The position numbers were made by a program, and so were the translations under genes. From contig JASGCP010000003.1 of assembly GCA_030053995.1 (NCBI GenBank), forward strand, positions 1 to 50,091: 50,091 nucleotides of DNA, given 5' to 3'. Below the pieces are notes generated by a model, which did no database searches, had not been told where the DNA came from, and was given only the letters and a program-made list of their open reading frames with translations. The DNA comes from Phycisphaerales bacterium. Its GTDB lineage: Bacteria > Bacteroidota > Bacteroidia > Chitinophagales > Chitinophagaceae. Positions 19,376 to 29,893 of this stretch are shown here, piece after piece (the stretch's first letter is position 1; every line of letters begins with the position of its first letter).

Positions 19376-20377
19376 TTATTGTAACTGTTCGATAAACTTG
19401 ATAATATCTATACCATCCGGAAAATCAAAAAGCGAAGGACATTGTGCTTGCCCAAATGGAATATGGTTTTTAGAAATAATCGCCTGAATATGTGTGTTGG
19501 TAGCAAGAGATTTTTCTAAATCGGTGTATGAACTATACGATGTGTAATAAACTTGGCTAATAGGCGAGAATAATTCTTTACTTTCCGTTAGTATCAATGC
19601 CTCAGTTTCTAAGTAGGGCTTTTTATCCATTAGTAGCAGGGTTAGATGATAGTCATAGTTGTTTTTGTAAACTGATAAATCCATTAAATGCTGGTATCGT
19701 TTGCAACATTGAAGAAAATTTGTAAAATTGTACCCATCTGGTACAAAAAGTTTACTAACACTTCTACAACCTAAGCCAAAGTATAAGAATATATCTTGTG
19801 TTAGTTGCTCTAATTCCTTCATGGTTTCATTTCCCGTTAAAATGGCAACACTCGTTTTATTAGTACGAAGAATGTGCGGGTATTTTTTAAAATAATAGTG
19901 AAAGTAATTGCTGGAGAGATTGTTACCGTTGGTAATATAAGCATCGCAGTTTTGAGGACGATCGACTATAAATAGTCGATTGCTTATCTCCGGATCCCAT
20001 GTTTGTATCTGATTAAAAGTTTCTGTTAGTAGCATGGTGTCTTTTGAAGATAATTTTAATTGTGCCGGTGCGTCTGAAAGATACAGTATGATAAAATCAT
20101 AAAATCCTGCAAGGGGAATATTGCCAGCAACAATAACCCCTATTTTATTTTTTTTAGTTTTTGATAATTGGGGGTACTGTGATATAAAAGATAATAATAT
20201 TTCTTGATCTAAGTAACCTTTAATAATGTTTTGAATAGCTACTTCAATAAACTCAGGTATAAAAAGTTTGTTGTGTTCAAAAGCCCGTTTTTTAGCAATT
20301 TCCCAATTTGGTGGGGATTCTATATAAAAGGATCGTAATTTTTGGAGTACGGTTATCTTATCTTTTATAGTTGTCAT
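19376..20377 (-). CDS. Acyl-CoA reductase (LuxC-like)
   Basis: GVIVAGNIPLAGFYDFIILYLSDAPAQLKLSSKD and FLYFGLGCRSVSKLFVP motifs. Confidence 0.82.
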   Translation of the reverse strand: MTTIKDKITVLQKLRSFYIESPPNWEIAKKRAFEHNKLFIPEFIEVAIQNIIKGYLDQEILLSFISQYPQLSKTKKNKIGVIVAGNIPLAGFYDFIILYLSDAPAQLKLSSKDTMLLTETFNQIQTWDPEISNRLFIVDRPQNCDAYITNGNNLSSNYFHYYFKKYPHILRTNKTSVAILTGNETMKELEQLTQDIFLYFGLGCRSVSKLFVPDGYNFTNFLQCCKRYQHLMDLSVYKNNYDYHLTLLLMDKKPYLETEALILTESKELFSPISQVYYTSYSSYTDLEKSLATNTHIQAIISKNHIPFGQAQCPSLFDFPDGIDIIKFIEQLQ

Positions 20378-20443
20378 GCAACAATTAATAAGGGGGTATA
20401 GGGTTTAGCACTAACTGAAAGAATCATTGCTTATAAAATAAGA

Positions 20444-21316
20444 TTAAGGTATTAATATATAATTCTCATAGTAGGTATTAATACCTATTTTTTTTAAAAG
20501 CTTTTTTGCAATATCTTTATAATCAACGGCTGATTTTGATAGATCATATTCAAAGTACCAGTTTTTTTGTTTAATCCTTTCTAACATTACTTTGGGGTGT
20601 GTCCCCGTAAATTTTTTTAAACTTTTAATGTTCGTATAATCAAAATCACCTACCCATACTTCCGGTGGTGTTATGGGTGCATTGGTGTTGTTGTAAAATC
20701 GTCCAATATCTGTTTGCTTACGATTCATAACCTTTGGTTCACGAACCCATCCGTAGTGGTACATGCATGCCTCAGCCTTTTTGACTTGTAACTTCTTATT
20801 GTTGTCCTTTCTAAATCCCTGAGCATCACGGTAAGAATAAATATTCTTGCTATTCCTAATTATACGAATTTCGTGCGGATACCATGCTGATGAATTGCCC
20901 ACATAGTCAAATGATCCATAAAAGTGCACGTAATCAAACAGTAACCCATCAATCTCTTTTGCGTCAAGGTACTGATGCATATTGGTTTGAATGTTTAGTA
21001 AATATTTTTCATGCAAAACTTCATCACCTTGAATGTAAAATGCCCAATCGCTATTTTGATCCACTGCGGCTAATGCTTTATTTGTTTCAACGGATAGAAT
21101 TTTACCGCCCGTAAGTAAACTTTCATCCCAAATACTTTGAACTATTTTAATCTTAGGATTGTCGATTCGTTTAATTAATTCTAAAGTCCCATCAATTGAA
21201 TCACCAACTGATACTATAAATTCGTCACAGATAGGTAGTGCCGAAAGAATAGATTCAACAATAGGATATCCATACAGAATGGCATTTCTAATAAAAGTGA
21301 ATCCAGAAACTTTCAT
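20444..21316 (-). CDS. Glycosyltransferase family 2-like protein
   Basis: FTFIRNAILYGYPIVESILSALPICDEFIVSVGDSIDGTLE and a WAFYIQGDEVLHE DxD-like region. Confidence 0.85.
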   Translation of the reverse strand: MKVSGFTFIRNAILYGYPIVESILSALPICDEFIVSVGDSIDGTLELIKRIDNPKIKIVQSIWDESLLTGGKILSVETNKALAAVDQNSDWAFYIQGDEVLHEKYLLNIQTNMHQYLDAKEIDGLLFDYVHFYGSFDYVGNSSAWYPHEIRIIRNSKNIYSYRDAQGFRKDNNKKLQVKKAEACMYHYGWVREPKVMNRKQTDIGRFYNNTNAPITPPEVWVGDFDYTNIKSLKKFTGTHPKVMLERIKQKNWYFEYDLSKSAVDYKDIAKKLLKKIGINTYYENYILIP

Positions 21317-21515
21317 AAGGCTACTGAATGGGCAATTGGAAAAATTAAAGTGGTAGTTATCCCAAAGGTATTTTTTTTTTTTTATTGTAAAAAATATCTT
21401 CTTGAAGTAAAGAATCGAATGGATTAATGATAATAATTAGCTATGGATATTCTCACGGCTGATTATTAGGCATATAGGCAAAATGGTAAATGTTATGTAC
21501 AATCCATAAAATGGC

Positions 21516-22814
21516 TTAATGTAACCGTTTTATAATTGATAGCAATAATTTATTTCGAGCATTATTAACAGTCCCAATCTTGTCAATAAAATCGTTGAGT
21601 AGTAAGGAAAATATAATAATTCGATTTTTTGAAGTCGCAAAGAAACCACTTAAATTCGTTACACCACCCATGGTTCCAGTTTTGGCGTAGATGGTTGTTT
21701 TTTTTTGTCCAAATGCTATTATTTTTATAGGAAACAATAATTTCATCTCTTCGATGCCCCAATTTTTAATTAGTTGGTTGATGACCCATACAATATCATT
21801 TGGAGAGAATAAATTATACCGACTTAGTCCGCTACCATCTTCCCATCGTGGCTTATTAGGGATTTGTACGAATTCATTATGTAATATAGAGTCAATTAAG
21901 GCTTTAGTATCGAAATGATGTTTATACCTTAAACTGCACATTTCTAATATTTGATCGGCATAAAAATTGTCACTTCGTGCCATCATGATTTTACAAAGAC
22001 TGTCTCTTGATTGTGAGTAGAGTGTATCCCAATTGGTAATAGTATCTCCTTGATAATAATTGATAGGAATATGTAGCGTGTCTGATAGTAGTGTGACTGC
22101 TATTGGTTTATTAGCAATATTGGTTATAAAGGGAATTTGCTGGATTGTTGTCGTTTTTTTTATAGGCGATAATATAAAACGATTATTATGAAATAGGCGT
22201 GTTAATGATCCAACATTGCTCGAGTCAAGATTGTGTAGATTGGCGTCTATATTGTTTGGGATTATTTGATATGATGTATCTGTTTTTATTAATGTTAAAA
22301 CATTACCGTAAATAGGTAAGCTACTTCTTTCTGGCATGTAGTGTTGATTATAATCATCCCACGACCAACCTGGTGCATAAAAGTTATCGATGGGCGTAGC
22401 ATTATCGTAATACAAATGTTTGTCTTTATTTGAATCAAGAAAATTAAAAGCAGGCTGATTGTTAAAATCATGGTGTAAGAATGACGGGTCGGCAGTCCCC
22501 GAAAAAATAAGTGAGTCGCCTGTAATATGATAAACCAGTCCCAGTAATGAATCTGGCAAGTAGTGTAAGGCAATCCATAAGGTCAAAATTTTTAAATTAG
22601 ACGCGGGGGTAAAGTATGCGTTTGCATGGTATTGCATAAGTGGTTTGGCACATTTATTGGGTTGATACATTGCAATAGCTATACCAACTTTAGCAAATCG
22701 CAGTACAGAATCTTTTTGTATATGATATTTTATACTTACCAATTTGCTGGTAACAGAACAAGCTGTAAGAATAAAGGAGGATAGAAAGAATAAGATAATG
22801 GACTTTTTGCTCAT
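21516..22814 (-). CDS. dacB: D-alanyl-D-alanine carboxypeptidase / PBP4 (peptidase S13) lipoprotein
   Basis: Lipobox FILTAC; SNLK (SxxK), SDN (SxN), KTGT motifs. Confidence 0.85.
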   Translation of the reverse strand: MSKKSIILFFLSSFILTACSVTSKLVSIKYHIQKDSVLRFAKVGIAIAMYQPNKCAKPLMQYHANAYFTPASNLKILTLWIALHYLPDSLLGLVYHITGDSLIFSGTADPSFLHHDFNNQPAFNFLDSNKDKHLYYDNATPIDNFYAPGWSWDDYNQHYMPERSSLPIYGNVLTLIKTDTSYQIIPNNIDANLHNLDSSNVGSLTRLFHNNRFILSPIKKTTTIQQIPFITNIANKPIAVTLLSDTLHIPINYYQGDTITNWDTLYSQSRDSLCKIMMARSDNFYADQILEMCSLRYKHHFDTKALIDSILHNEFVQIPNKPRWEDGSGLSRYNLFSPNDIVWVINQLIKNWGIEEMKLLFPIKIIAFGQKKTTIYAKTGTMGGVTNLSGFFATSKNRIIIFSLLLNDFIDKIGTVNNARNKLLLSIIKRLH

Positions 22815-22929
22815 GATATTTTTTTAAGAGTGTTGCCTGTTGCATATTTTTTAGGTGAACATGGTAGATTATTTTGCTTGATATATCCAAGCGATATGGA
22901 TTATATTGATAATAATCTTGGATGATTTA

Positions 22930-25170
22930 TTAATCGAAAATGTTGGTGTTTTTAGCATATTGATTTTTAAAGTGTAGGGTTTTTGAATATTTGTTTGGCG
23001 TGCGAACTTGAATGTGTAGGGTTATATTTTTATAATAGCCGGAACGCAATAATAGGACGGCCTTTCCTGAATATGCCTTAGTGGCTATTCTTTTCTTATT
23101 CCTTGTTGGTTGATAGCCATCTTTAAATGAAACAAGCGTAGCCTGTGCATTCCCTTTTATTGAGAAATGAATAATAGTATGATTATCAAATATACAAGGT
23201 TCTCCAAACTCATCTAACAAGGTAGCTTGCATATAGAAAAATTCATGGCTCGTAAGTTGTGTAGGCGGTACACTACATGCAACAACTAACTCCGAAGGTA
23301 TGCTATTTGTTCCAGCATATTTTAAGATTGTTTTGGTATCGTGGCTATCTTGTTGTAATTGTAATAATATTTCTGTTGATCTTGGTATGTTAATCCATTT
23401 ATTTATGTGACAATTTAATTGATTTGATTCGTACGATACGGGTATCATGTTTATATTATTTTTTTCTCTATTGAATAGTGTTATATTTTTATAGATGTTA
23501 CTATAACTTGTCAAACTGCTATTATTTATTTCATCTATTTTCGATAAACGAGTTCCGGTTGGTATAAGATGTATAGTAGGAGTTTGTGTATTCAAAATGC
23601 AACGATAAAAGTAGTAAACATGAGTAGGTAACCCTATTGTATCAAATAAACCAATTCCCTGATAGCTTGCCATATTAATGAAGTTGTCGATTATTATTGA
23701 ATTTGAATCTAATAAATTTACTATTGATTGTTGTTGATCGTCTTTTTTTTTATTTTGGGCGACTGCTTCTTGATTATAGCGTTGATAGATGTCTTGAATG
23801 AGTGTATCAGAAGGGGCTGCATTAATAATATATTGATTACTTTGAAGTTGACGGTTGCTTAATGGTTTTTGCTTGTCTTCAACCTCATTCGGCATACGCC
23901 ATAAAATAATACTTGGATGATTAGCTTCTTCTTTGATTATATTGGTTAACAAGTCAATGGTCGTATTATTTTGATAAGTATTATCTCGATCAAGTTTATT
24001 AATTGTTTTTATATTTGGACATTCTTGTAAGACGTATAAGCCTATTTTATCGCAGGCATTAATAATTTCATTCGATACGGTACCATATTCTACTTGAATA
24101 GCATTAAACCCAAGCCCTTTAATTAATTTAACTTTGTCTATGGCATTATATTGGTTGTCAAGGCTATTGAAACGATTCTTTGTATCCAATAGAATATATC
24201 CTTTTAGTTTAATGGGCTGGTTATTCAATCGCAATGATTCGTTAGGTTTTTGTGTAATTGTTCTTATCCCGATAGGAATTGAAATTTTATCTTCTAAGCT
24301 ATAATCATTATTGTTGTAAAGACTCAGTTCGAGGTTGTATAAATATGGTGTATCAAGGTTCCAAAGATGTGGCCGTCGTAATGAAAAAATAGTGGTGAAT
24401 AGGCTGTCTTGAATATGGTTGTACAATTTTGAAAAAATTACAATATGATGCGTGTCTTCAAGTTGTACATTAATTTTTAGGTCCTTTTTATTAGGATTGT
24501 TAATTGGGCTGTTGATAAAAAGGTGAGCCGTAGAATCATTTTCAATTGATGAATAGGATGTGGTCTTCAAGTAATCAAAGTGTTCTTTATTGGTTATGAT
24601 GAATTTAATATGATTAATATATTTTTTTGTTGGATAACCTGAAACTTGAGTCATTACTTTAAGGGCTATCAGGTTATGTTGATTAGGCCTAATGAAAGGC
24701 GAGATGTTCGTTGTTGATTTTCCATATTGAAGTATCTTTTGTTCAACTTTTTCCCCATTAATATATAGTGTGTAATTTGTTGCTACGCAGTCTATTACTA
24801 TATAAATTTTTTGTGATTCAAGTTCAATAATATGTGGTTTAAAATATACAATTTTTCTGAACCATAGAATATTATTGTCTACTAATTCATTGGTGCCTGT
24901 ATTTAGTATATTTGAATGATTTGAATATTGTTTGGCGCCCGTATCGTTTGGTTTATAATCTTGCCAATAGTATGGCAAATTTATTAAAGACCAATGTTCA
25001 TCTAGAAAATCTTGTTTTGATGCAAATAAATAATCCCCTCGAGCAATTCGCCAGTCGTTGTCTAAATTGTACTCTTGCGATCCTTGACTAAATGATATGA
25101 AATTGAGTGAACAAAAAATGCCCACAATAATAAATTTAATCCGCTTAATTGTAAACAACTGATTACCCAT
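22930..25170 (-). CDS. Glycoside hydrolase family 2-like secreted protein (possibly catalytically degenerate)
   Basis: DNDWRIARGDY...LINLPYYWQDY; KGYILLDTKNRF; HPSIILWRMPNEVE (acid/base NE); LFDTIGLPTHVYYFYRCIL. Signal peptide if started at MGNQLFTIKRIKF. Confidence 0.78.
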   Translation of the reverse strand: MGNQLFTIKRIKFIIVGIFCSLNFISFSQGSQEYNLDNDWRIARGDYLFASKQDFLDEHWSLINLPYYWQDYKPNDTGAKQYSNHSNILNTGTNELVDNNILWFRKIVYFKPHIIELESQKIYIVIDCVATNYTLYINGEKVEQKILQYGKSTTNISPFIRPNQHNLIALKVMTQVSGYPTKKYINHIKFIITNKEHFDYLKTTSYSSIENDSTAHLFINSPINNPNKKDLKINVQLEDTHHIVIFSKLYNHIQDSLFTTIFSLRRPHLWNLDTPYLYNLELSLYNNNDYSLEDKISIPIGIRTITQKPNESLRLNNQPIKLKGYILLDTKNRFNSLDNQYNAIDKVKLIKGLGFNAIQVEYGTVSNEIINACDKIGLYVLQECPNIKTINKLDRDNTYQNNTTIDLLTNIIKEEANHPSIILWRMPNEVEDKQKPLSNRQLQSNQYIINAAPSDTLIQDIYQRYNQEAVAQNKKKDDQQQSIVNLLDSNSIIIDNFINMASYQGIGLFDTIGLPTHVYYFYRCILNTQTPTIHLIPTGTRLSKIDEINNSSLTSYSNIYKNITLFNREKNNINMIPVSYESNQLNCHINKWINIPRSTEILLQLQQDSHDTKTILKYAGTNSIPSELVVACSVPPTQLTSHEFFYMQATLLDEFGEPCIFDNHTIIHFSIKGNAQATLVSFKDGYQPTRNKKRIATKAYSGKAVLLLRSGYYKNITLHIQVRTPNKYSKTLHFKNQYAKNTNIFD

Positions 25171-25657
25171 AAATTTGTTTTGATTGCCGTGTTGTTTGGT
25201 GCACCTATAATCTTTCGTTTTTATATTATTATAATACATGTGTGTTTGAAATATTGATGCGTGTGATGTTTCTGCCTCTTTGTATGCCTTTTTTGATGAA
25301 TATTTTTTTCGTAAATATCCGATTTTTTAATTGTATGGAATTATTTTTATTCTGACAATTCAAAAATACACGGACATATTGAAAAATACATTCGCTCATA
25401 TTCATTGTAATTTTGTTATCAGTTTAAACTTGAATTATATTTTTTGGATAATTAAATAGACAAGAGGTGTAAAAAATATTGTGGCTAAATTATTTGATTT
25501 GTTTAAATAACTTTAGCATGCTCAATTGAAAAAAACGATAAATCATTTTTTTTTTGGTAGTTTTGTAAATTTTATTTAATATTGTACCATTGTCGCAATT
25601 TTACGCATCCGATTTTAGTTTAATTTTAACATATAATTACATAAATTTTAGAAACCT

Positions 25658-27319
25658 ATGTTGTACGAAGTACTCAATAATTATGAAAATCCTGTTTTGG
25701 TTACCATTGATTTAATTAAGCGACTGGGGCTCAAACGGATTACAAATGATTCGGTTAACGAAGAGTTGAATGGGCATCCTGATTACCCGAGTCTTCTTAG
25801 TATCCAAGATAGCTTAACCAAGTGGGGGGGGGATGTTGTTTGTATTAAGACTTCGGAAGAGAAATTTAATGAGATACCTTTACCTTTTCTGACAGTTGTT
25901 AAAGGTGAGTTTGCTGTTGTTTTTAAGGTTGAATCTGATCAAGTTTTCTATTCTACGGGCAATACAAAAAATAATAAAGTTACTAAAGAGGAGTTTTTAA
26001 AGATGTGGAATTCTATCGTTCTTTTAGCTGATCTATCTGCTGCTAAGGGCGAAGAGGATTATGAAAAAAAGAAAGCAAAATCTTTTATGAAGTCATTGCT
26101 TTACCCCTTTTTGATTTTCTTGGGATTTTTGACGGTTCTTTATTCTTTTTCAGAATCTTATCAATTTGCTTCTTTGGGAATGAGTGATCATATATTAGTG
26201 GGTCTGCTCTATCTTTTGAAATTGGGTGGTGTTGTTGTGTCTGCTTTGTTATTGTGGTATGAAGTTGATAAAGCAAATCCTATTTTGGAGAAGTTTTGTG
26301 GTGGTGGTTTGGGAGGGGGAAAAACGAATTGTTCAGCAATTCTTAATTCTAAACAGGCGAAGTTTTTGAATATTATATCTTGGAGTGAAGTCGGTTATTT
26401 GTATTTTGGCTCAACAATTTTAGCATTATTGTTTGCTACAATAGCCGGGGAGAGTACATTCAAAGATGTATTATCATTAATTATTATTATTAATATACCT
26501 ACGTTGGTTTATCCTTTCTTTTCTATTTATTATCAGTGGCGTGTGGCAAAACAATGGTGTGTGTTTTGTCTAACGGTGCAAGTTATTTTGATAACAGAAT
26601 TTATTGTTGGTTTGGCTACTGGTGGATTGTTGCAAGCATTTACTAATTTTCCCGAACATTGGGCTATTGACTTAGTTGAGTATATAGGGTTTCCGTTTAT
26701 ATTTTTAATCATATTTTGGTATGTGTTTAAACCTTTCTTTATTAGTTTCCAACAAATCGTTAGGGATAAGAGAGAGTTAATGCGTATTAAATTTGACAAC
26801 CTTGTTTATGAGAGTTTGAGAGATAAAGGTAAAAAAATGACTGAGTCACCTGATGGATTGGGTATTCCTTTGGGAAACCCTGATGCAAAGCATGTTGTCA
26901 TTAAGGCATGTAACCCTTATTGTGGACCTTGTGCTAAAGCACATCCTGAAATTGATAAACTTTTGGTACAAGTTCGCGACCTTCGTGTTCAAGTAATTTT
27001 TACCGCAACCACTGATGAGAAGGATAAAAAAGCACAACCGGTTAGACATTTATTGGCGATAGCAGCGAAGGGGGATGAAAAACTGACACATCAGGCACTA
27101 GATGATTGGTATTTGGCAACTAAAAAGGATTATGATGAGTTTGCTAAGAAATATCCGATGACTGAGGATGAGTTAATGGCACAAAATCCTAAAATTGATG
27201 CAATGAAAAAGTGGTGTGATGCTGTCGAAATTCAATATACGCCTACTATATTTGTTGATGGTTATGAAGTGCCTAAGACTTATAATATAAAGGATTTACC
27301 TTACTTTCTTGCAGAGTAG
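25658..27319 (+). CDS. C39-like domain / vitamin K epoxide reductase (VKOR) / thioredoxin-fold fusion protein
   Basis: N-terminal NGHPDYPSLLSIQDSLTKWG (C39-like, no catalytic Cys); VKOR region FCGGG...NCSAILNSKQAKF with WCVFCLTVQ; C-terminal ACNPYCGPCAKAHPEIDKLL thioredoxin-like motif. Confidence 0.88.
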   Translation: MLYEVLNNYENPVLVTIDLIKRLGLKRITNDSVNEELNGHPDYPSLLSIQDSLTKWGGDVVCIKTSEEKFNEIPLPFLTVVKGEFAVVFKVESDQVFYSTGNTKNNKVTKEEFLKMWNSIVLLADLSAAKGEEDYEKKKAKSFMKSLLYPFLIFLGFLTVLYSFSESYQFASLGMSDHILVGLLYLLKLGGVVVSALLLWYEVDKANPILEKFCGGGLGGGKTNCSAILNSKQAKFLNIISWSEVGYLYFGSTILALLFATIAGESTFKDVLSLIIIINIPTLVYPFFSIYYQWRVAKQWCVFCLTVQVILITEFIVGLATGGLLQAFTNFPEHWAIDLVEYIGFPFIFLIIFWYVFKPFFISFQQIVRDKRELMRIKFDNLVYESLRDKGKKMTESPDGLGIPLGNPDAKHVVIKACNPYCGPCAKAHPEIDKLLVQVRDLRVQVIFTATTDEKDKKAQPVRHLLAIAAKGDEKLTHQALDDWYLATKKDYDEFAKKYPMTEDELMAQNPKIDAMKKWCDAVEIQYTPTIFVDGYEVPKTYNIKDLPYFLAE

Positions 27320-27340
27320 AACTTTTGAGCTAATATTATT

Positions 27341-27390
27341 AGTGGTAAGATATTGCAATCGTGCTTATAGTCATGGTGTATCTTGCCACT
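27341..27390 (+). terminator. Hairpin between VKOR-fusion and ABC transporter genes (terminator/attenuator-like)
   Basis: AGTGGTAAGATA ... TATCTTGCCACT, 12-bp stem with one G:U-type position, followed by a downstream T-tract. Confidence 0.5.
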
Positions 27391-27631
27391 ATATAGTCTA
27401 ATTTTTTTATTGACTTTTCCTTTTTGGGGATCATTTTTATCTTTTTTTTAATTAATTAGCTTTTTTAATAAAATAATTATTCAATAAAAATGCAAATTCA
27501 GTTAAAATTAAATGAGTAAAATTAAATGACTGTTGCTACCAAATTTGAATAAAAAATGTTCATTGTTAATTCGATCTTATTAAAAGTGTTGTTTCTAAAG
27601 TAGTGTTTTTTCATTTCTCTTTTTTTAAAAT

Positions 27632-29857
27632 ATGTTAAAAAAATTCCCTCATTTTAAGCAGATTGATCAGATGGATTGCGGTCCAACTTGCTTGCGAATG
27701 GTGGCAAAACATTATGGTAAAAGGTTTACAAGTAATACGCTAAGGCATAAGGCAAATATTAATAAAGACGGAGTTTCATTATTGGGTATATCTGAAGCAG
27801 CAGAAGAGATTGGGTTTAGAACTAGGGGAGTTAAAATAAGTTTTGATCAACTAATCGATGAAGCCCCCAAACCTGCTATATTACATTGGAATGCTAATCA
27901 CTTTGTTGTCATTACGCCAGAAACAACACGAAATAATATTGTTATTGCAGACCCTGCGGCAGCAATACTGCATTATAAACCTAGTGAATTTAAACAGTGC
28001 TGGATTAGTACCGCGGACCAAACCGAAGAGTTAGGTATTGCTTTATTGTTGGAGCCAACCCCCAAGTTTTATGAAATTCAAGAGGAATTAGGCTCTAAGG
28101 TAGGGTGGGGTGTTCTTTTGGGATATGTGTATCAGCAAAAGAAATTCCTTATTCAAATATTACTCGGGTTATTAGTTGGAAGTATTTTGCAGTTAATTTT
28201 CCCATATTTAACTCAAAGTGTTGTTGATATTGGTATTAACAATCAGAATTTGCAATTTATTAATGTTGTTTTGATTGCTCAGTTTATGCTTTTCTTAGGA
28301 AGTACTACGGTTGAGTTTATCAGAAGTAGGTTACTGCTCTATGTTAGTACGCGTATCAATTTATCCCTTGTTTCCGATTTTTGGATGAAATTGATGCGAT
28401 TGCCTCTAAACTATTTTGATACGAAACAAACGGGTGATATTCTCCAAAGATTGCAAGATCAGAGTCGTATTGAGAGTTTTTTGACCGGTTCTACTTTGAA
28501 TACATTTTTCTCTTTGTTTACACTAGTTTTGTATTCATTTGTTGTCTTACAGTATAGTGCACTTGTTTTTGGTATTTTTTTAGGTGGTAGTGTTCTATAC
28601 TTTTTTTGGATTATAATATTTCTTAGATATAGAAGAAAGTTAGATTATAAAAGGTTTTCTCTTGCGAGTAGGGAGAATTCTACAACGATGCAATTGATTT
28701 ATGGTATGCAAGAAATCAAGTTAAATGGTGCCGAACATCTTAAGCGTTGGGAATGGGAAAGATTACAAGCTGGTTTATTTAACATTAGCTTCCAGAGTTT
28801 GTCTTTAAGCCAGATTCAACAGGCTGGGGCGGTATTTATTAACCAAGGTAAGAATATATTAATTACATTTGTTGTTGCAAAATCTGTTTTGGAAGGTCAG
28901 TTAACCATGGGGGCGATGTTAGCGGTACAGTATATTGTGGGTCAAATTAATAGCCCAATAGAGCAAATAATTGGCTTTATCCAACAGGCACAAGATGCCA
29001 AAATATCATTAGAGCGGATTAATGAAATTCACGCTTTAGAAGATGAAGAACCTGTAAATAAAGAGTTTTTAGAGATGTTGCCTCATGAGCGGTCAATTAT
29101 TTTTGAAAATGTTTCTTTTGCTTATCCCGGTGCCGGTAATGATCCGGTAATTAAAAAAATGAATTTGGTTATCCCACAGGGAAAGACTACTGCTATTGTA
29201 GGTATGAGTGGTAGTGGTAAAACTACTTTGCTTAAAATGTTGTTGCGTTTTTATGAGAGTTATTCCGGTGAGATTTTAGTGGGTCCTTTACATTCTGAGG
29301 GCGACCAAGGGGCTGGACATAAGTTGAGAACAATCAGACCGAGCTTATGGCGTAAGAATTGTGGATCTGTTTTGCAAGACGGTTATATTTTTAATGATAA
29401 TATTGCTAAAAATATTGCCGTTGGCGATGAAGTACCTAATTATGATAAATTATTGCATGCTTGTAAAGTTTCTAATATTCTTAATTTTATTGAGAGTTTA
29501 CCACTTGGTTTCAATACTAAAATTGGTGCTGAAGGTAATGGCGTGAGCCAAGGACAAAAACAAAGACTTTTAATTGCTCGTTCTGTCTATAAGGATCCTG
29601 AGTATATATTCTTTGATGAAGCGACTAACTCTTTGGATGCCAATAATGAAAAAGTGATTATGGAAAACTTGCAAGAGTTTTTTAAAAATAGAACAGTGGT
29701 AGTGGCTGCACATAGATTGAGTACAGTGAAAAATGCTGATAAAATTGTGGTAATGGAACAAGGACTTATCGTTGAACAAGGGAATCATGAGGAATTGATT
29801 AAGTTGCAAGGTAAATATTTTGAACTAGTAAGAAATCAACTAGAGCTAGGAACTTAA
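27632..29857 (+). CDS. Peptidase C39 domain-containing ABC transporter (PCAT; GG-leader peptide processing and export)
   Basis: N-terminal QIDQMDCGPTCLRMVAKHYGK, HWNANHFVV, ADP triad region; TM domain; Walker A GMSGSGKTTLLKM; signature NGVSQGQKQRLLIAR; FFDEATNSLD. Confidence 0.96.
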   Translation: MLKKFPHFKQIDQMDCGPTCLRMVAKHYGKRFTSNTLRHKANINKDGVSLLGISEAAEEIGFRTRGVKISFDQLIDEAPKPAILHWNANHFVVITPETTRNNIVIADPAAAILHYKPSEFKQCWISTADQTEELGIALLLEPTPKFYEIQEELGSKVGWGVLLGYVYQQKKFLIQILLGLLVGSILQLIFPYLTQSVVDIGINNQNLQFINVVLIAQFMLFLGSTTVEFIRSRLLLYVSTRINLSLVSDFWMKLMRLPLNYFDTKQTGDILQRLQDQSRIESFLTGSTLNTFFSLFTLVLYSFVVLQYSALVFGIFLGGSVLYFFWIIIFLRYRRKLDYKRFSLASRENSTTMQLIYGMQEIKLNGAEHLKRWEWERLQAGLFNISFQSLSLSQIQQAGAVFINQGKNILITFVVAKSVLEGQLTMGAMLAVQYIVGQINSPIEQIIGFIQQAQDAKISLERINEIHALEDEEPVNKEFLEMLPHERSIIFENVSFAYPGAGNDPVIKKMNLVIPQGKTTAIVGMSGSGKTTLLKMLLRFYESYSGEILVGPLHSEGDQGAGHKLRTIRPSLWRKNCGSVLQDGYIFNDNIAKNIAVGDEVPNYDKLLHACKVSNILNFIESLPLGFNTKIGAEGNGVSQGQKQRLLIARSVYKDPEYIFFDEATNSLDANNEKVIMENLQEFFKNRTVVVAAHRLSTVKNADKIVVMEQGLIVEQGNHEELIKLQGKYFELVRNQLELGT

Positions 29858-29893
29858 GAATTAATGATGTTACTATCTATATAAATTTGCTTT

